Under the pieces are notes generated by a model that ran no database searches, was not told where the DNA came from, and was given only the letters and a program-made list of their open reading frames with translations. Made by a program: the position numbers and the translations under genes. From the NCBI GenBank assembly GCA_963814975.1, contig CAWFFB010000005.1:1-64000 (forward strand): a stretch of DNA of 64,000 nt. The letters are read 5' to 3'. This DNA is from CAVUXJ01 sp963814975. Its GTDB lineage: Bacteria; Acidobacteriota; Vicinamibacteria; Vicinamibacterales; CAVVIG01. Of the stretch, positions 18,227 through 30,712 are shown in pieces. Position 1 is the first letter of the stretch; each line of letters begins with the position of its first letter.

Positions 18227-18398
18227 CTGAACCTCCTCGGCCGGACAGACCCAGCGTCGGTCCCCGTTGTCCCGATCACGCGGAACCAGAGTGCTCCCAA
18301 CTCGCCTGTATGTCAACGGTCGCTGACTTCCTGTGTCAATGAGTTCCTGTCATGAGGTTTCCCCCCTTCATGTGCTTCCCAAATGGGCGTCCGGACGT

Positions 18399-18427
18399 TT
18401 GACCCTCGGGTCAAGAAGGGCTACTGT
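18399..18427 (+). promoter_or_regulatory. Promoter with overlapping palindrome, for copy D
   Basis: TTGACC (18399-18404), a 17-base spacer and TACTGT (18422-18427) form a plausible sigma70 promoter. The -35 lies inside the perfect palindrome TTGACCCTCGGGTCAA (18399-18414), which looks like an operator for a dimeric regulator. Confidence 0.45.
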
Positions 18428-18472
18428 GTGGTCGCTGCGCGTCCACTTTTCTTGATAGCCAAGGGAGTTTCC

Positions 18473-19372
18473 ATGAAGTCTGGATTCTTCGTTTCGATGG
18501 CTGCGATCGCGACCGTGGCCGCCGTTGTCTCGCTAACGGCCGTTTCTGCCGCTGGCCAGACGTGGAATCCGCCGCGAACTCCGGACGGGCAGCCGGACAT
18601 CCAGGGCTATTGGATTCCGCAAGGCCCCACCGGGGCGATGACGTTTCCAACCTATACCCTCGAAGGCGGCACTCCGTTCGATGAACGCCAGACCGCCATT
18701 GCTGGAGAGAATGCCGCCGGGGCCAATGCCCAACAGTGGTCCAGAGCCTTGAAAGCTCACAGCGTCGTCGTCGACCCCCCGACAGGCAGAATTCCTTACC
18801 AGCCCTGGGCGCTCGCGAAGCGGCAGGAGAACCTGGAGGCTCACACACACCCGACCAAGCCGGAGCATATTGACGGCCGAGCGCGTTGTCATCTGGCCGG
18901 AGTGCCCGGCACGACCTACGGAGGCGACTCGCAAATTGTTCAGACGCCTGGCTACGTGGTGCTGCTGCAGGAATTTGGGCACGCGCCTCGCATCATCCCG
19001 CTGGACGGGCGCCCGCATCTCGGCCAGAACATCCGACTGTGGCAGGGCGATTCGCGCGGCCGCTGGGAAGGTAACACGCTGATCGTGGAAACGACCAATA
19101 CCACCGCCAAGTTGTTCGACCACATCGGGAATTTCCACACCGCTGCCATGCGGGTGGTCGAACACTTCTCGTTCGACAGGCCCAACACGATTCGCTACGA
19201 GGCCACGATCGAGGACCCGAAGGTGTTTGCGCGACCCTGGACAATCGGTCTCACCCTGGCGCGGAACACGGAACCAGGGTTCGAGCTATTGGAAGAGGCA
19301 TGTATCGAGGGCGAGCGCGACTCGAAGCGCATGCTGCACAGCGCTCCAGCCGCCAAGCCCGCGACGCGGTGA
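18473..19372 (+). CDS. Secreted PPRTPDGxPDLQG-family protein, copy D
   Basis: An intact 299-residue member of the family, useful as the reference for the three frameshifted copies. It has a signal peptide (KSGFFVSMAAIATVAAVVSLTAVSA), then NPPRTPDGQPDIQGYWIPQ, RARCHLAGVPGTTYGGD, IIPLDGRPHLGQNIRLW, GDSRGRWEGNTLIVETTN, YEATIEDPKVFARPWT and a C-terminal FELLEEACIEGERD. AAGGGAG precedes the ATG. No transmembrane segment follows the signal, so the protein should be periplasmic or released. I recognise no enzyme signature. It converges on the ankyrin gene 51 bases away. Confidence 0.83.
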   Translation: MKSGFFVSMAAIATVAAVVSLTAVSAAGQTWNPPRTPDGQPDIQGYWIPQGPTGAMTFPTYTLEGGTPFDERQTAIAGENAAGANAQQWSRALKAHSVVVDPPTGRIPYQPWALAKRQENLEAHTHPTKPEHIDGRARCHLAGVPGTTYGGDSQIVQTPGYVVLLQEFGHAPRIIPLDGRPHLGQNIRLWQGDSRGRWEGNTLIVETTNTTAKLFDHIGNFHTAAMRVVEHFSFDRPNTIRYEATIEDPKVFARPWTIGLTLARNTEPGFELLEEACIEGERDSKRMLHSAPAAKPATR

Positions 19373-19423
19373 AGTGACAGGCGACGTGTTCCGCCCGAAC
19401 GCCGCGTGGACCCCGACGCCCGT

Positions 19424-20905
19424 TCAGGGCTCTTCGCCGGCTTCGGGTACTCTCGAGATATCCGGCGGGCTGGGAGCGGCTCCCAGCTTCTTCAGCAATA
19501 CGGTCGTGCTCGGCGAGAACACGAAGTTCCCCCCCGTACGGATGCCTTCGGCGATGACCAGGGGTGTCCATCCCCGGTTGTTCTTCGCATCCATGTTGGC
19601 GCCGTGATCGACGAGAAACTGAACGATCGAGTCCGCGAAATGTCTCCACGCCGCTCCATGCAGGGCGGTGTCGCGGGTCTTGTTGACGGCATTGACGTCG
19701 GCGCCAAGCTCCAGGCACAGCTTGACCGCCTCCAGCGCATTGGCCTCGGTCGATCGACTCATGCCGGGAAGGTGGCCGATGCCGGCTGCTACCATCAACG
19801 GCGTCGTGCCTAGATTGGTGGCCAGGTTCGGGTCGGCGCCGCTGGCCACGAGCTCGCGCATGATGGCGACGTCGTTCGACTGGGCGGCGATCAGGAAGGG
19901 CGTCGCACCGACGAGGTTTCCGTTGCCGCCCTTCACCCTCATCCCGTAATTCGGCGTACGCCGCGCGCGCGCATTCGGATCCGCTCCGCGGGCGAGGAGC
20001 GCTTTCACGAAGTCCAGACGTTCCGTCTTGGGCAGGCCCCCGAAGGCGCTCCATTCGGTGTCCTCGTTCGTGATCCCGTTGGAGAAGTCGTTCAAATAGG
20101 AATTCCATTCGCCCGCTGCCCAGTGCAGCGGCCCAAAGCCGGGGCCCAGGTCCGGGTTGGCGCCCTGGTTCAACAGGAACTTGGCGTATTCCGTGTGGCC
20201 GCGCACCGTGGCGACGACCAGCGCCGTCGTACCGTCCTTCGCCGCCTCGTTCACGTCGGCGCCTGACGCGAGCAGCGCCTTCGTCGTGTCGAGGTTTCCT
20301 TCGCGAGCCGTCAGCAGCAGCGCCGTGTACCCCTTCGTGGAGCGTGCACGAACGTCGGCACCGCGCTCGACGAGCGCGCGCACGACCTGCGTGTGCCCCT
20401 CCGCCGCGGCCCACATCAATGCCGTCTGGCCTTCGGAGGTTTCCACCGCGTTCACGTCCGCGCCGCGGGCGAGCAGCGCGTTGACCGCATCCAGCGCTCC
20501 GGTTCGGGCACACGTCATGAGCACGGTCTCGCTGTACGCTTGAGCGGCGTTCGGATTCGCTCCAGCCTTGAGCAGCATCTCGACCATCGGCACACTGCCG
20601 TTGGTGCAGGCCAGCGAGAGCGGCGTCACCCCGTAGCCGTCCGCCGCGCTCACTTTTTCGCCGGCGCGAATCAACAGGTCGGCCATGTCGGCGTTGTCCC
20701 GCTGAGCCGCCCAGTGGAGCGCCGTGAAGCCGTCAGGCTGGCTGACATTCACCGGGACGCCCTGCTTGATCAGACGCCGAACGGCTTCCGTGTCCTGCGT
20801 CTTTGCGGCATCCACCAGCCGAAGATCCGTGGCGCCAGCGGCCAAACCGGCCGTCGACAGGAGCGCGACCACCGCTCGGCCTACCAGTCGAATGTTGTTG
20901 CGCAT
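19424..20905 (-). CDS. Exported ankyrin-repeat protein
   Basis: This 493-residue protein has a short signal peptide (about residues 1-24, ending GLAAGA) and about eleven ankyrin repeats, such as GFTALHWAAQRDNADMADLL, GQTALMWAAAEGHTQVVRAL and DTALHGAAWRHFADSIVQFL. Ankyrin arrays bind proteins; being exported, it probably acts in the periplasm or at the surface. It is the third gene of a minus-strand set with the DUF1592 and DUF1552 genes, 46 bases after the latter, which suggests a joint complex. The ATG at 20905 is preceded by GAAGGA and GGGA. Confidence 0.86.
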   Translation of the reverse strand: MRNNIRLVGRAVVALLSTAGLAAGATDLRLVDAAKTQDTEAVRRLIKQGVPVNVSQPDGFTALHWAAQRDNADMADLLIRAGEKVSAADGYGVTPLSLACTNGSVPMVEMLLKAGANPNAAQAYSETVLMTCARTGALDAVNALLARGADVNAVETSEGQTALMWAAAEGHTQVVRALVERGADVRARSTKGYTALLLTAREGNLDTTKALLASGADVNEAAKDGTTALVVATVRGHTEYAKFLLNQGANPDLGPGFGPLHWAAGEWNSYLNDFSNGITNEDTEWSAFGGLPKTERLDFVKALLARGADPNARARRTPNYGMRVKGGNGNLVGATPFLIAAQSNDVAIMRELVASGADPNLATNLGTTPLMVAAGIGHLPGMSRSTEANALEAVKLCLELGADVNAVNKTRDTALHGAAWRHFADSIVQFLVDHGANMDAKNNRGWTPLVIAEGIRTGGNFVFSPSTTVLLKKLGAAPSPPDISRVPEAGEEP

Positions 20906-20951
20906 CGTTTCCCATCCTTCAAATCTGCCTGCACCTGTCGGAGTCCCGCGT

Positions 20952-22298
20952 TCACACCTCGGACAGGACACTCAACCCACTCGTGCTGTCCGCGAAGCGC
21001 TCTGCGGGAATTCCCATCTTATCGATGACCGTCAGATGGAGATTCGCCAGCGGCGTGTCTTCGGGCAGCCGTACGTGCCGGCCTCCCCTGATCTGGCCGG
21101 CGGCGCCGCCAGCCAGGAGGATGGGAAGGTTCGCAGGAATGTGCGCGTTGCTGTTGCTCATCCCGGCACCGTAGACAATGATCGAATGGTCCAGCAGCGA
21201 GCCGTCGCCGTCGGGCGTGGACCGCAGCTTGTCCAGGAACCGCCCGAATAGCTGCATGTGGTACGTGTTGATCTTGGACAGCCGCTCCAGCCGGGAGGGC
21301 ATGTTCAGGTGGTGCGACGTGGGGTGGTGGGGATCGGCGATGCCGATCTCGGGGTACGTGCGGACGCTCTTCTCGCGACCGACCAGGAACGTGGCCACGC
21401 GAGTCATGTCGGCCTGGTACGCCACCGCCATCAAGTCGAACATGAGCCCGGCATAGTCGTCGAACTTCGCGGGGATGCCCGCAGGCTGCACCATCTCCGG
21501 GAATTCCCGGTCGCTTTGTGTCTCGGCAATCTGAATGCGCCGCTCGATATCGCGAACCGAATCGAGATACCCCGCGAGCTTGCTGCGATCGCCTCGACCG
21601 AGCGTCCGTCGAAGTCCGGCGAGCTCCTCGGCGACCGAGTCGAGCAGACTGCGGTCGGACCGAAGACGGCGGAGCCGGGCTTCGCGTTCGGTGCTGTCGC
21701 CGGCGCCGAACAGATGTTCGAAGACCGCGCGCGGGTTGGCTTCCATCGGCAGCGGCGTCGTGGCGTCACGCCAGGCGATCGTCGCGCTGTAGGCGCACCC
21801 GTAGCCGTCCTCGCACTGGCCCACCAGCTCGTTGGACTCGAGCGAGAGCTCGAGCGACGCCAGCTGGGTCTCCCGCTTCAACTCCCGCGCCACGATTTGG
21901 TCGACCGAGACGCCCGCGTTGAGCGTCGTGTTCCTGCCGGACGCCTTGTGGGCATGCGCGCCCGTGAGGAAGGCCGTCTGGGCCCGCGAATGATCGCCGT
22001 CCCCTTCATTCAACAGCGGATACGCGTCTTTGTTGGCCATGCCGCTCAGTACGAGCACCTGATCGCGCACGGAGGCCAGCGGCGCCATGATTGGCGGGAG
22101 CTCGAGATTGCCCTCTCCCTTCGGCGTCCAGAAGGGCATGCTCATGCCGTTCGGACAGTAGACGGCGCCGAACCGCTTCACCGGCGCCGGGGCGGCGGCG
22201 AATGCGGGAACCATCCCGTCGAGCAGCGGCAGGCCGATGGCTGCCCCGATGCCGCGCAGTACCGTGCGGCGCGACAGACTTTTCTTCGTAATCACCAT
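20952..22298 (-). CDS. DUF1552 family Tat-exported protein
   Basis: This 448-residue protein has a twin-arginine signal (SRRTVLRGIGAAIGLPLLDGM), so it leaves the cytoplasm folded. The body matches DUF1552: KRFGAVYCPNGM, LSGMANKDAY, DHSRAQTAFLTGAH, and the late HHPTSHHLN and YGAGMSNSNAHIPANLPILLAGG motifs, an alkaline-phosphatase-like arrangement shared with DUF1501 proteins. It nearly always accompanies DUF1592 cytochrome-type proteins, as here 37 bases downstream of one. The catalytic role is not established. AAGGAG lies before the ATG. Confidence 0.9.
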   Translation of the reverse strand: MVITKKSLSRRTVLRGIGAAIGLPLLDGMVPAFAAAPAPVKRFGAVYCPNGMSMPFWTPKGEGNLELPPIMAPLASVRDQVLVLSGMANKDAYPLLNEGDGDHSRAQTAFLTGAHAHKASGRNTTLNAGVSVDQIVARELKRETQLASLELSLESNELVGQCEDGYGCAYSATIAWRDATTPLPMEANPRAVFEHLFGAGDSTEREARLRRLRSDRSLLDSVAEELAGLRRTLGRGDRSKLAGYLDSVRDIERRIQIAETQSDREFPEMVQPAGIPAKFDDYAGLMFDLMAVAYQADMTRVATFLVGREKSVRTYPEIGIADPHHPTSHHLNMPSRLERLSKINTYHMQLFGRFLDKLRSTPDGDGSLLDHSIIVYGAGMSNSNAHIPANLPILLAGGAAGQIRGGRHVRLPEDTPLANLHLTVIDKMGIPAERFADSTSGLSVLSEV

Positions 22299-22335
22299 GG
22301 CACACTCCTTAAGCGAGGTGACTGGAACGACAACG

Positions 22336-24807
22336 CTACTGCGCCGTCGCCGCGCCCGCCTGCGCCGCTGCTTTCATCTGAAAGGGCCGACTCTTCACGA
22401 TTCCAAGAACGAGGGCCGACCAGCGGTAGTCGCTTGGGGCCGCCTCCCGGAGGATCGCACGCAACGCCGGCATGTCGTAGTACGCCGGCGCCCGGCCGAT
22501 GGCATAGGTCAGGAGCTTTTCCGTGAATCCGCGGGCGAAGTCGTCGCGGCGCGCGATCAACACCTTGCGGAACTCCTCGGGGCCCCGGAACTTGGTTCCA
22601 TCGGGAAGCGCGCCCGACGCGTCGATGGGCAAATGTCCTTCGCTTGTTCGCCACTTCCCGATGGCATCGAAATTCTCGAGCGCGAATCCCAGCGGATCCA
22701 TCCGCTGGTGGCACGTCGCACAGATCGGGTTCTGGCGATGGGCTTCCATGCGCTCGCGCATCGACTGCTCGGGACGCTCCCGCGCGCTCGTCTCCTGGAG
22801 CGGCGGGACGTTCGGCGGCGGCGGCGAGGGCGGCGCCCCGAGAATGTTGTCCAGCAGATACTTGCCGCGGAGCACCGGCGATGTGCGGGTCGCGTACGAG
22901 GTGACGGTCAGAATGCTGCCGTGACCGAGCAATCCGGCGCGGCGGGGATCGGTCTCGACCCGGCGGAAATGCGTCCCATACACATTGCGGATTCCGTAGA
23001 AGCGGGCCAGACGCTCATTCGCGAACGTGTAGTTGGCCGTCAGGAGCTCCGGGAGGGGCCGGTCCTCACGCATCTGGCTTTCGAGGAACAGCTCGGTCTC
23101 GCGCAGGAAGGCCTCGCGCAGGTTGTCGTCGAAATCCGGAAACGCGTTCGCATCCGGATCCACGGCCTTCATGTTGCGGAGGAAGAGCCACTGGCCGCCG
23201 AAGTTCTTGACCAGTGCCGTCGCTCGCGCATCGGCCAGCATGCGTCGAACCTGCTCCTCCAGGATTTTCGGATCCTTGAGCCGGCCGCGCGCTGCCAGAT
23301 CGACCAGCTGGTCGTCCGGGATGCTGCTCCAGAGAAAGAACGACAGCCGGGACGCAAGTTCGACGTCGGTGAGCCGGTAAAGTCCTCCCGGCTCGACGTT
23401 CTGGTGCTCACGCTCGAGACGGAAGAGGAATTGCGGGGAAATCAGCAGTCGGCCGAGCGCCGTCTGGATGCCCGTCTCGAAGTTCCCCTCGCTTCGACCG
23501 TCGCGGTAGAACCGAAGCAGCGGCTCGACATCGCCATCGGTGACCGGCCGCCGGTAGGCGCGCCGTGCGAGCGCGGTCAGAATCTTCTTCGCGCACGCTT
23601 CCTCTTCGGTCGGACGGGCGGGGCGACAGACAAAAATCTGCCGACGGCTGGGCGTGTCGCCAGGGCCCGTGGCGTTGAACGGCCCTTCGAGCCGGACATA
23701 CTCCATGTCCATCTGCGGCGCCTCGTAGGTCGAGCTGCTGTGGCGCGGTGGCAAAACGGTCGCACCCAGCCCCTCAGTCGTCGCGCCCTTCTTCACGAAC
23801 GCGGCGCCTAGCGAGTGCATCCCGGCCTTGGCCGCGAAACGAACCTCGAGGGCCTCATCCGCCGTGAGCTCGTACTGCGGCGTCCCGTAGCCCGTATTGC
23901 CCCGGGAACACCGTGGATCCTCGGATCCCGCGGGGCACTCGCCGCCGACACGGAACCGCGTGACCTGGGCCCCATCCAGGAGCACGTCAATCTGTTCCCG
24001 CGTCTCAATCGCCCGAATCGCCGAGCTCGTATAGTTCCTCGCCAGGCGGATCTTCACGACATACTCGCCGTCGAGCGGGAAGTAGTGGCGAACGAGCGTA
24101 CCGCCGCGCGTGCCGTACGGCAGGTCTTCGTGCATCCGCTCGTTCTGCCTGAGGCTGCGCGAGATATTGAACGTCTGGATGGCGGGAGCGATCGTCGGAT
24201 CGCCGACGGCAAGCCGGCTGATCCTCTTGGCGGCGAAGATGTACCGCTCGAGCAGCGTCGGGGAAATCGACAGGACATCGGCAATGTTGTCGAACCCATG
24301 GTCCGACTCATCGGCCGGCAGCAGCGATCCCGCGTTGGTATCGAGCGCGAGCAGGTCGCGAATCGCGTTGGAGTACTCGACCTGGTTCAGGCGATGATCC
24401 GCGGGGCGCCCCGGATTCGGATGCGCGGCGGCCTCTCGATCGAGCTCACTCTCCAGCCACGCCGCGAAGCCGTCGAACGTGGCCTTGTCGGGCCGACGCC
24501 GTCCGGGCGGCGGCATCGCCCCGCTGCGGACTTTCAGCAGCACTTTCTCCCAAAGTTCGGCGCCGGCACCGACATGCTGGACGTCGGCCTTGTCGAGCAT
24601 GAGCCCGGCTGTTTTCAGTTTTTCGTTGTGGCAGGTGACGCAGTACTCGGTGAGGAGCGCCCGGGAGGAGGTCGCTGCGTCCGACGTGGAGGCCTGCGTC
24701 CCCGGTGTCTGGGACGCCGCAGCGTGCAATCGGCCAGTGTGTCCGTAGCCTGCCGCCAGCACGACGATGACCCCGCACGGAACTACTCGTGACAGCATAA
24801 ACATCAT
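22336..24807 (-). CDS. Cytochrome-c-type DUF1592/DUF1588 protein
   Basis: This exported protein of about 823 residues has a signal segment (LSRVVPCGVIVVLAAGYG) and a planctomycete-type cytochrome c motif (YCVTCHN, CxxCH). These are followed by the DUF1587, DUF1595, DUF1592, DUF1588 and DUF1585 modules in the usual order. A second CxxCH (CATCHQRMDPLG) near the C-terminus suggests two c-type haems. It is probably a periplasmic or outer-membrane redox protein working with the DUF1552 partner; the electron donor and substrate are unknown. I chose the ATG at 24807, preceded by GGAAGG; ATGs at 24804 and 24798 are possible. Confidence 0.9.
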   Translation of the reverse strand: MMFMLSRVVPCGVIVVLAAGYGHTGRLHAAASQTPGTQASTSDAATSSRALLTEYCVTCHNEKLKTAGLMLDKADVQHVGAGAELWEKVLLKVRSGAMPPPGRRRPDKATFDGFAAWLESELDREAAAHPNPGRPADHRLNQVEYSNAIRDLLALDTNAGSLLPADESDHGFDNIADVLSISPTLLERYIFAAKRISRLAVGDPTIAPAIQTFNISRSLRQNERMHEDLPYGTRGGTLVRHYFPLDGEYVVKIRLARNYTSSAIRAIETREQIDVLLDGAQVTRFRVGGECPAGSEDPRCSRGNTGYGTPQYELTADEALEVRFAAKAGMHSLGAAFVKKGATTEGLGATVLPPRHSSSTYEAPQMDMEYVRLEGPFNATGPGDTPSRRQIFVCRPARPTEEEACAKKILTALARRAYRRPVTDGDVEPLLRFYRDGRSEGNFETGIQTALGRLLISPQFLFRLEREHQNVEPGGLYRLTDVELASRLSFFLWSSIPDDQLVDLAARGRLKDPKILEEQVRRMLADARATALVKNFGGQWLFLRNMKAVDPDANAFPDFDDNLREAFLRETELFLESQMREDRPLPELLTANYTFANERLARFYGIRNVYGTHFRRVETDPRRAGLLGHGSILTVTSYATRTSPVLRGKYLLDNILGAPPSPPPPNVPPLQETSARERPEQSMRERMEAHRQNPICATCHQRMDPLGFALENFDAIGKWRTSEGHLPIDASGALPDGTKFRGPEEFRKVLIARRDDFARGFTEKLLTYAIGRAPAYYDMPALRAILREAAPSDYRWSALVLGIVKSRPFQMKAAAQAGAATAQ

Positions 24808-25011
24808 GCCCCTTCCGCACTGCGCGTGTCTAAGCGAGGGTCCCTGGAACCGTGAAAGCGGCACCTCCATCGGTGCAGTACCTGCACCGCCTGGGCGGAT
24901 TATGGGGCGTCACCGGAGCCCCGTCAAGCATTGTTGGCAGCATTGTTCAAGGCATTGTTGTAGGCGCGGAATGAGACGTTCAGGGGCCCCGGGGAACCCC
25001 GGCCGGGGCGT
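24808..25011. other. Intergenic region with short GCATTGTT repeats
   Basis: No gene is seen. Three GCATTGTT copies spaced about 11-12 bases occur between 24928 and 24960; this period could mark a protein binding array, but there are too few copies to be sure. Confidence 0.3.
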
Positions 25012-26457
25012 TCAATTCGCGCCCTTGGCCTCCACGCGGATGACGCCGATCCCGTTCTCGATCGCGATTCTCGTGCCGAACCGTTTGGAGAGTGTTTGGA
25101 CCTTTTCCAACACGCGACGCGCCATTTCCGGGGACGCCGCAGACGGATTCCCGACCTTGGAGATGGGGCGCGCGCCGTCCTGCCCCAGGTCGGCGGGATA
25201 GAGGCGAACTTCCACCAGCTTGCCGTCTTCGAATCGGCTCGCGGTCAACAGCGACTCCATGTTGGCAGGCTGGTGTCCCGACCCTCCCGCTCCGCCGGGC
25301 GGCGCGGACGGGTTCGTCACTTCGTTCGCCGGGCCGTCCTGATAGAAGAAATTCGAGACACCGTAGAAAATCGGCTTCCCTTTGTAGATCTCGATGCCGC
25401 GCAGCGTGTGGACGCCGTGGCCCACAAAAGCATCCGCGCCGTTGTCGATCATCTGGTGCGCGAACTCGATCAGGAAGGCCGGGGTGTGGTTGTCGTGGCT
25501 GTATGCCTGGAACGCAAAGGAATTCTGATGGCAGTGAATTCCCACGACCAGGAAGTCCGCGAGCTGCTTGCCGACCCGTACGCTCGTGACGATCGCCTTG
25601 AGATCGTCCTGGTCGATCTCGTAGCTGAGGTCCCCGGGCCGCGCGCCGGCAGTGAACCCGGTTTGAAACAGGCGCAATCGATTCGCCGGCTCGTTCACCG
25701 GAACGGGCGCCACCGGCAGCGGCACCTCGGACCGGCGCGCGTAGACCGAATCGCGGATCTGTTTCAACGCACGCAACTGGTCGGCGGTGACCACGTTCCA
25801 GACGTTCAGGTGCAGCGGATTGAGTCCCGGCGTGGTCGCGGTCGCATCATAGAAGCGTGTCCGCGGAGGATTCGAGCTGGCGTCAATCGCGTACAGGCCG
25901 ATGGCCGCCACGGTCCCTTTCGGCGTCGCCGCCGTGCGGGCCATTCGAGCCTCGGCGAGGTTCCTTCCCGATCCGGCGTGGAGGATACCCGCCGCGTCGA
26001 GCAGCCGGTGAGTTTCGAACATCCCCTCCGCGCCAGAGTCCAGTGTGTGGTTGTTGGCGGTCGTCATCATCCGAACGCCCATTCGTTTGAGATCGTCAGC
26101 GACCGTCTTGGGCCCCCGGAAGTCCTGGTAGAGCGGCCCGCGGAAGCTCCCCAGGTCGACGATCGGCCCTTCCATGTTGGCGTAGGTCATGTCCGCGTCG
26201 CGCATCACTTTGGTGAGCGCCTGAAAGCCGGCCTCACCGTCCGCAAATGCCCGGCGGATGATGATGTCGCCCACCGCAGCGAACGTGAACGGCTGCGTGA
26301 TCTTCATGGCGAGCTCTTTGACCGGATCGTGGCGGATCTGCGGCAGCACGACGTCGGCACCCGCCGCTCCTTGACCTCGAAGAGGGACGCCTTGAGCGAC
26401 GAGACCGGCGACGGCCACGCCGAGCGCGGCCAACCGGGGAGTCTCAAGAATGCGCAT
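25012..26457 (-). CDS. CapA-family (poly-gamma-glutamate-type) metallophosphatase-like protein
   Basis: This 481-residue exported protein has an N-terminal signal (MRILETPRLAALGVAVAGLVA). It matches the PGA_cap/CapA fold: AAVGDIIIRR, YANMEGPIVD, TTANNHTLDSGAEGM and VGHGVHTLRGIEIYKGKPIFYGVSNF, the conserved metal-site residues. CapA proteins are calcineurin-like and known from capsule poly-gamma-glutamate formation, but no capB, capC or ligase genes are nearby, so the substrate is open. AGGAGG precedes the ATG at 26457. It stands alone, divergent from the large regulator. Confidence 0.85.
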   Translation of the reverse strand: MRILETPRLAALGVAVAGLVAQGVPLRGQGAAGADVVLPQIRHDPVKELAMKITQPFTFAAVGDIIIRRAFADGEAGFQALTKVMRDADMTYANMEGPIVDLGSFRGPLYQDFRGPKTVADDLKRMGVRMMTTANNHTLDSGAEGMFETHRLLDAAGILHAGSGRNLAEARMARTAATPKGTVAAIGLYAIDASSNPPRTRFYDATATTPGLNPLHLNVWNVVTADQLRALKQIRDSVYARRSEVPLPVAPVPVNEPANRLRLFQTGFTAGARPGDLSYEIDQDDLKAIVTSVRVGKQLADFLVVGIHCHQNSFAFQAYSHDNHTPAFLIEFAHQMIDNGADAFVGHGVHTLRGIEIYKGKPIFYGVSNFFYQDGPANEVTNPSAPPGGAGGSGHQPANMESLLTASRFEDGKLVEVRLYPADLGQDGARPISKVGNPSAASPEMARRVLEKVQTLSKRFGTRIAIENGIGVIRVEAKGAN

Positions 26458-26803
26458 CGCTGTCCTCCTGTGCCGGATCACTCATCATTTCCGTCGCACT
26501 TTCAAGTCCGAGGATGGGTCGACCTTGGTGGTGGCGGCAGACCCGGGGAATCGTACCCGAAACGGGCCGGACCTGCGGCGCGGCTCGGTCGTCATCGCAT
26601 CGAGCGTCGTGAGCCCGGCACTCCATCCCTCGAGAGTGGAACGACGCCCGCCGTTGCGTCGCTGGCGGTGAAAAATCGCAGCATCGACCTCTCAATCCTT
26701 TCGATAAATCTGCCGCGTCCGGCGACTGGGACCGGCTCAGGGTCCGGAAAATCACAGGGCGGCGATCTTGCAGCGCTGCAACGGCGTCAATCGAGGAGGC
26801 ACC
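26458..26803. other. Divergent intergenic region, no gene seen
   Basis: About 346 bases separate the CapA-like gene from the large regulator. I see no credible ORF, RNA gene or consensus promoter, only an AT-rich patch near 26695-26710. Confidence 0.4.
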
Positions 26804-30277
<3,474 letters not shown>

Positions 30278-30346
30278 GGCTTCGAGCGGATAGCTCCGAA
30301 CGCCCGAGTCGAAACCCGAAGGCCGGCTTGGAGTGGGGAGCGGCGG

Positions 30347-30562
30347 TCAACAACCTGAACGCGCGACCTCTGCTGAAACGGCCGACGCTGCTGCTAATAG
30401 ACCATTGCCGGCGGGTGCAGGCTCGCCCGACATCGTCGCCCACGCCTTGGCCTTGCAGCTCTCGCAGAGCAACTGAACATCGTTGCTCTGGCAGCACAGT
30501 CGCCCCTGAGCGGTTCGAAATTGGTAGGTCAACCCTCCGGGTCGTTTCGAGACGGGCAGCAT
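30347..30562 (-). CDS. Possible small Cys-containing protein (doubtful)
   Basis: A 71-codon frame starts at an ATG preceded by GGAAGAG. It has a cysteine cluster (RLCCQSNDVQLLCESC) that could bind zinc. There is no recognised domain and the surrounding 435-base gap (30278-30712) otherwise holds nothing I can identify. It may be chance. Confidence 0.2.
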   Translation of the reverse strand: MLPVSKRPGGLTYQFRTAQGRLCCQSNDVQLLCESCKAKAWATMSGEPAPAGNGLLAAASAVSAEVARSGC

Positions 30563-30712
30563 GCTCTTCCGATGAGGCAATATCGATGCCCGAGCGGGAG
30601 TATGCGATTGCTTGGAATTATCGCTTCGACATGAATCAACCCCAGGGCTGCGAACCGCGCCGTGGGAGACAATTGTCCTCAGAGTCCTGGATGTCTTGAT
30701 GCCGGCGAAGCC

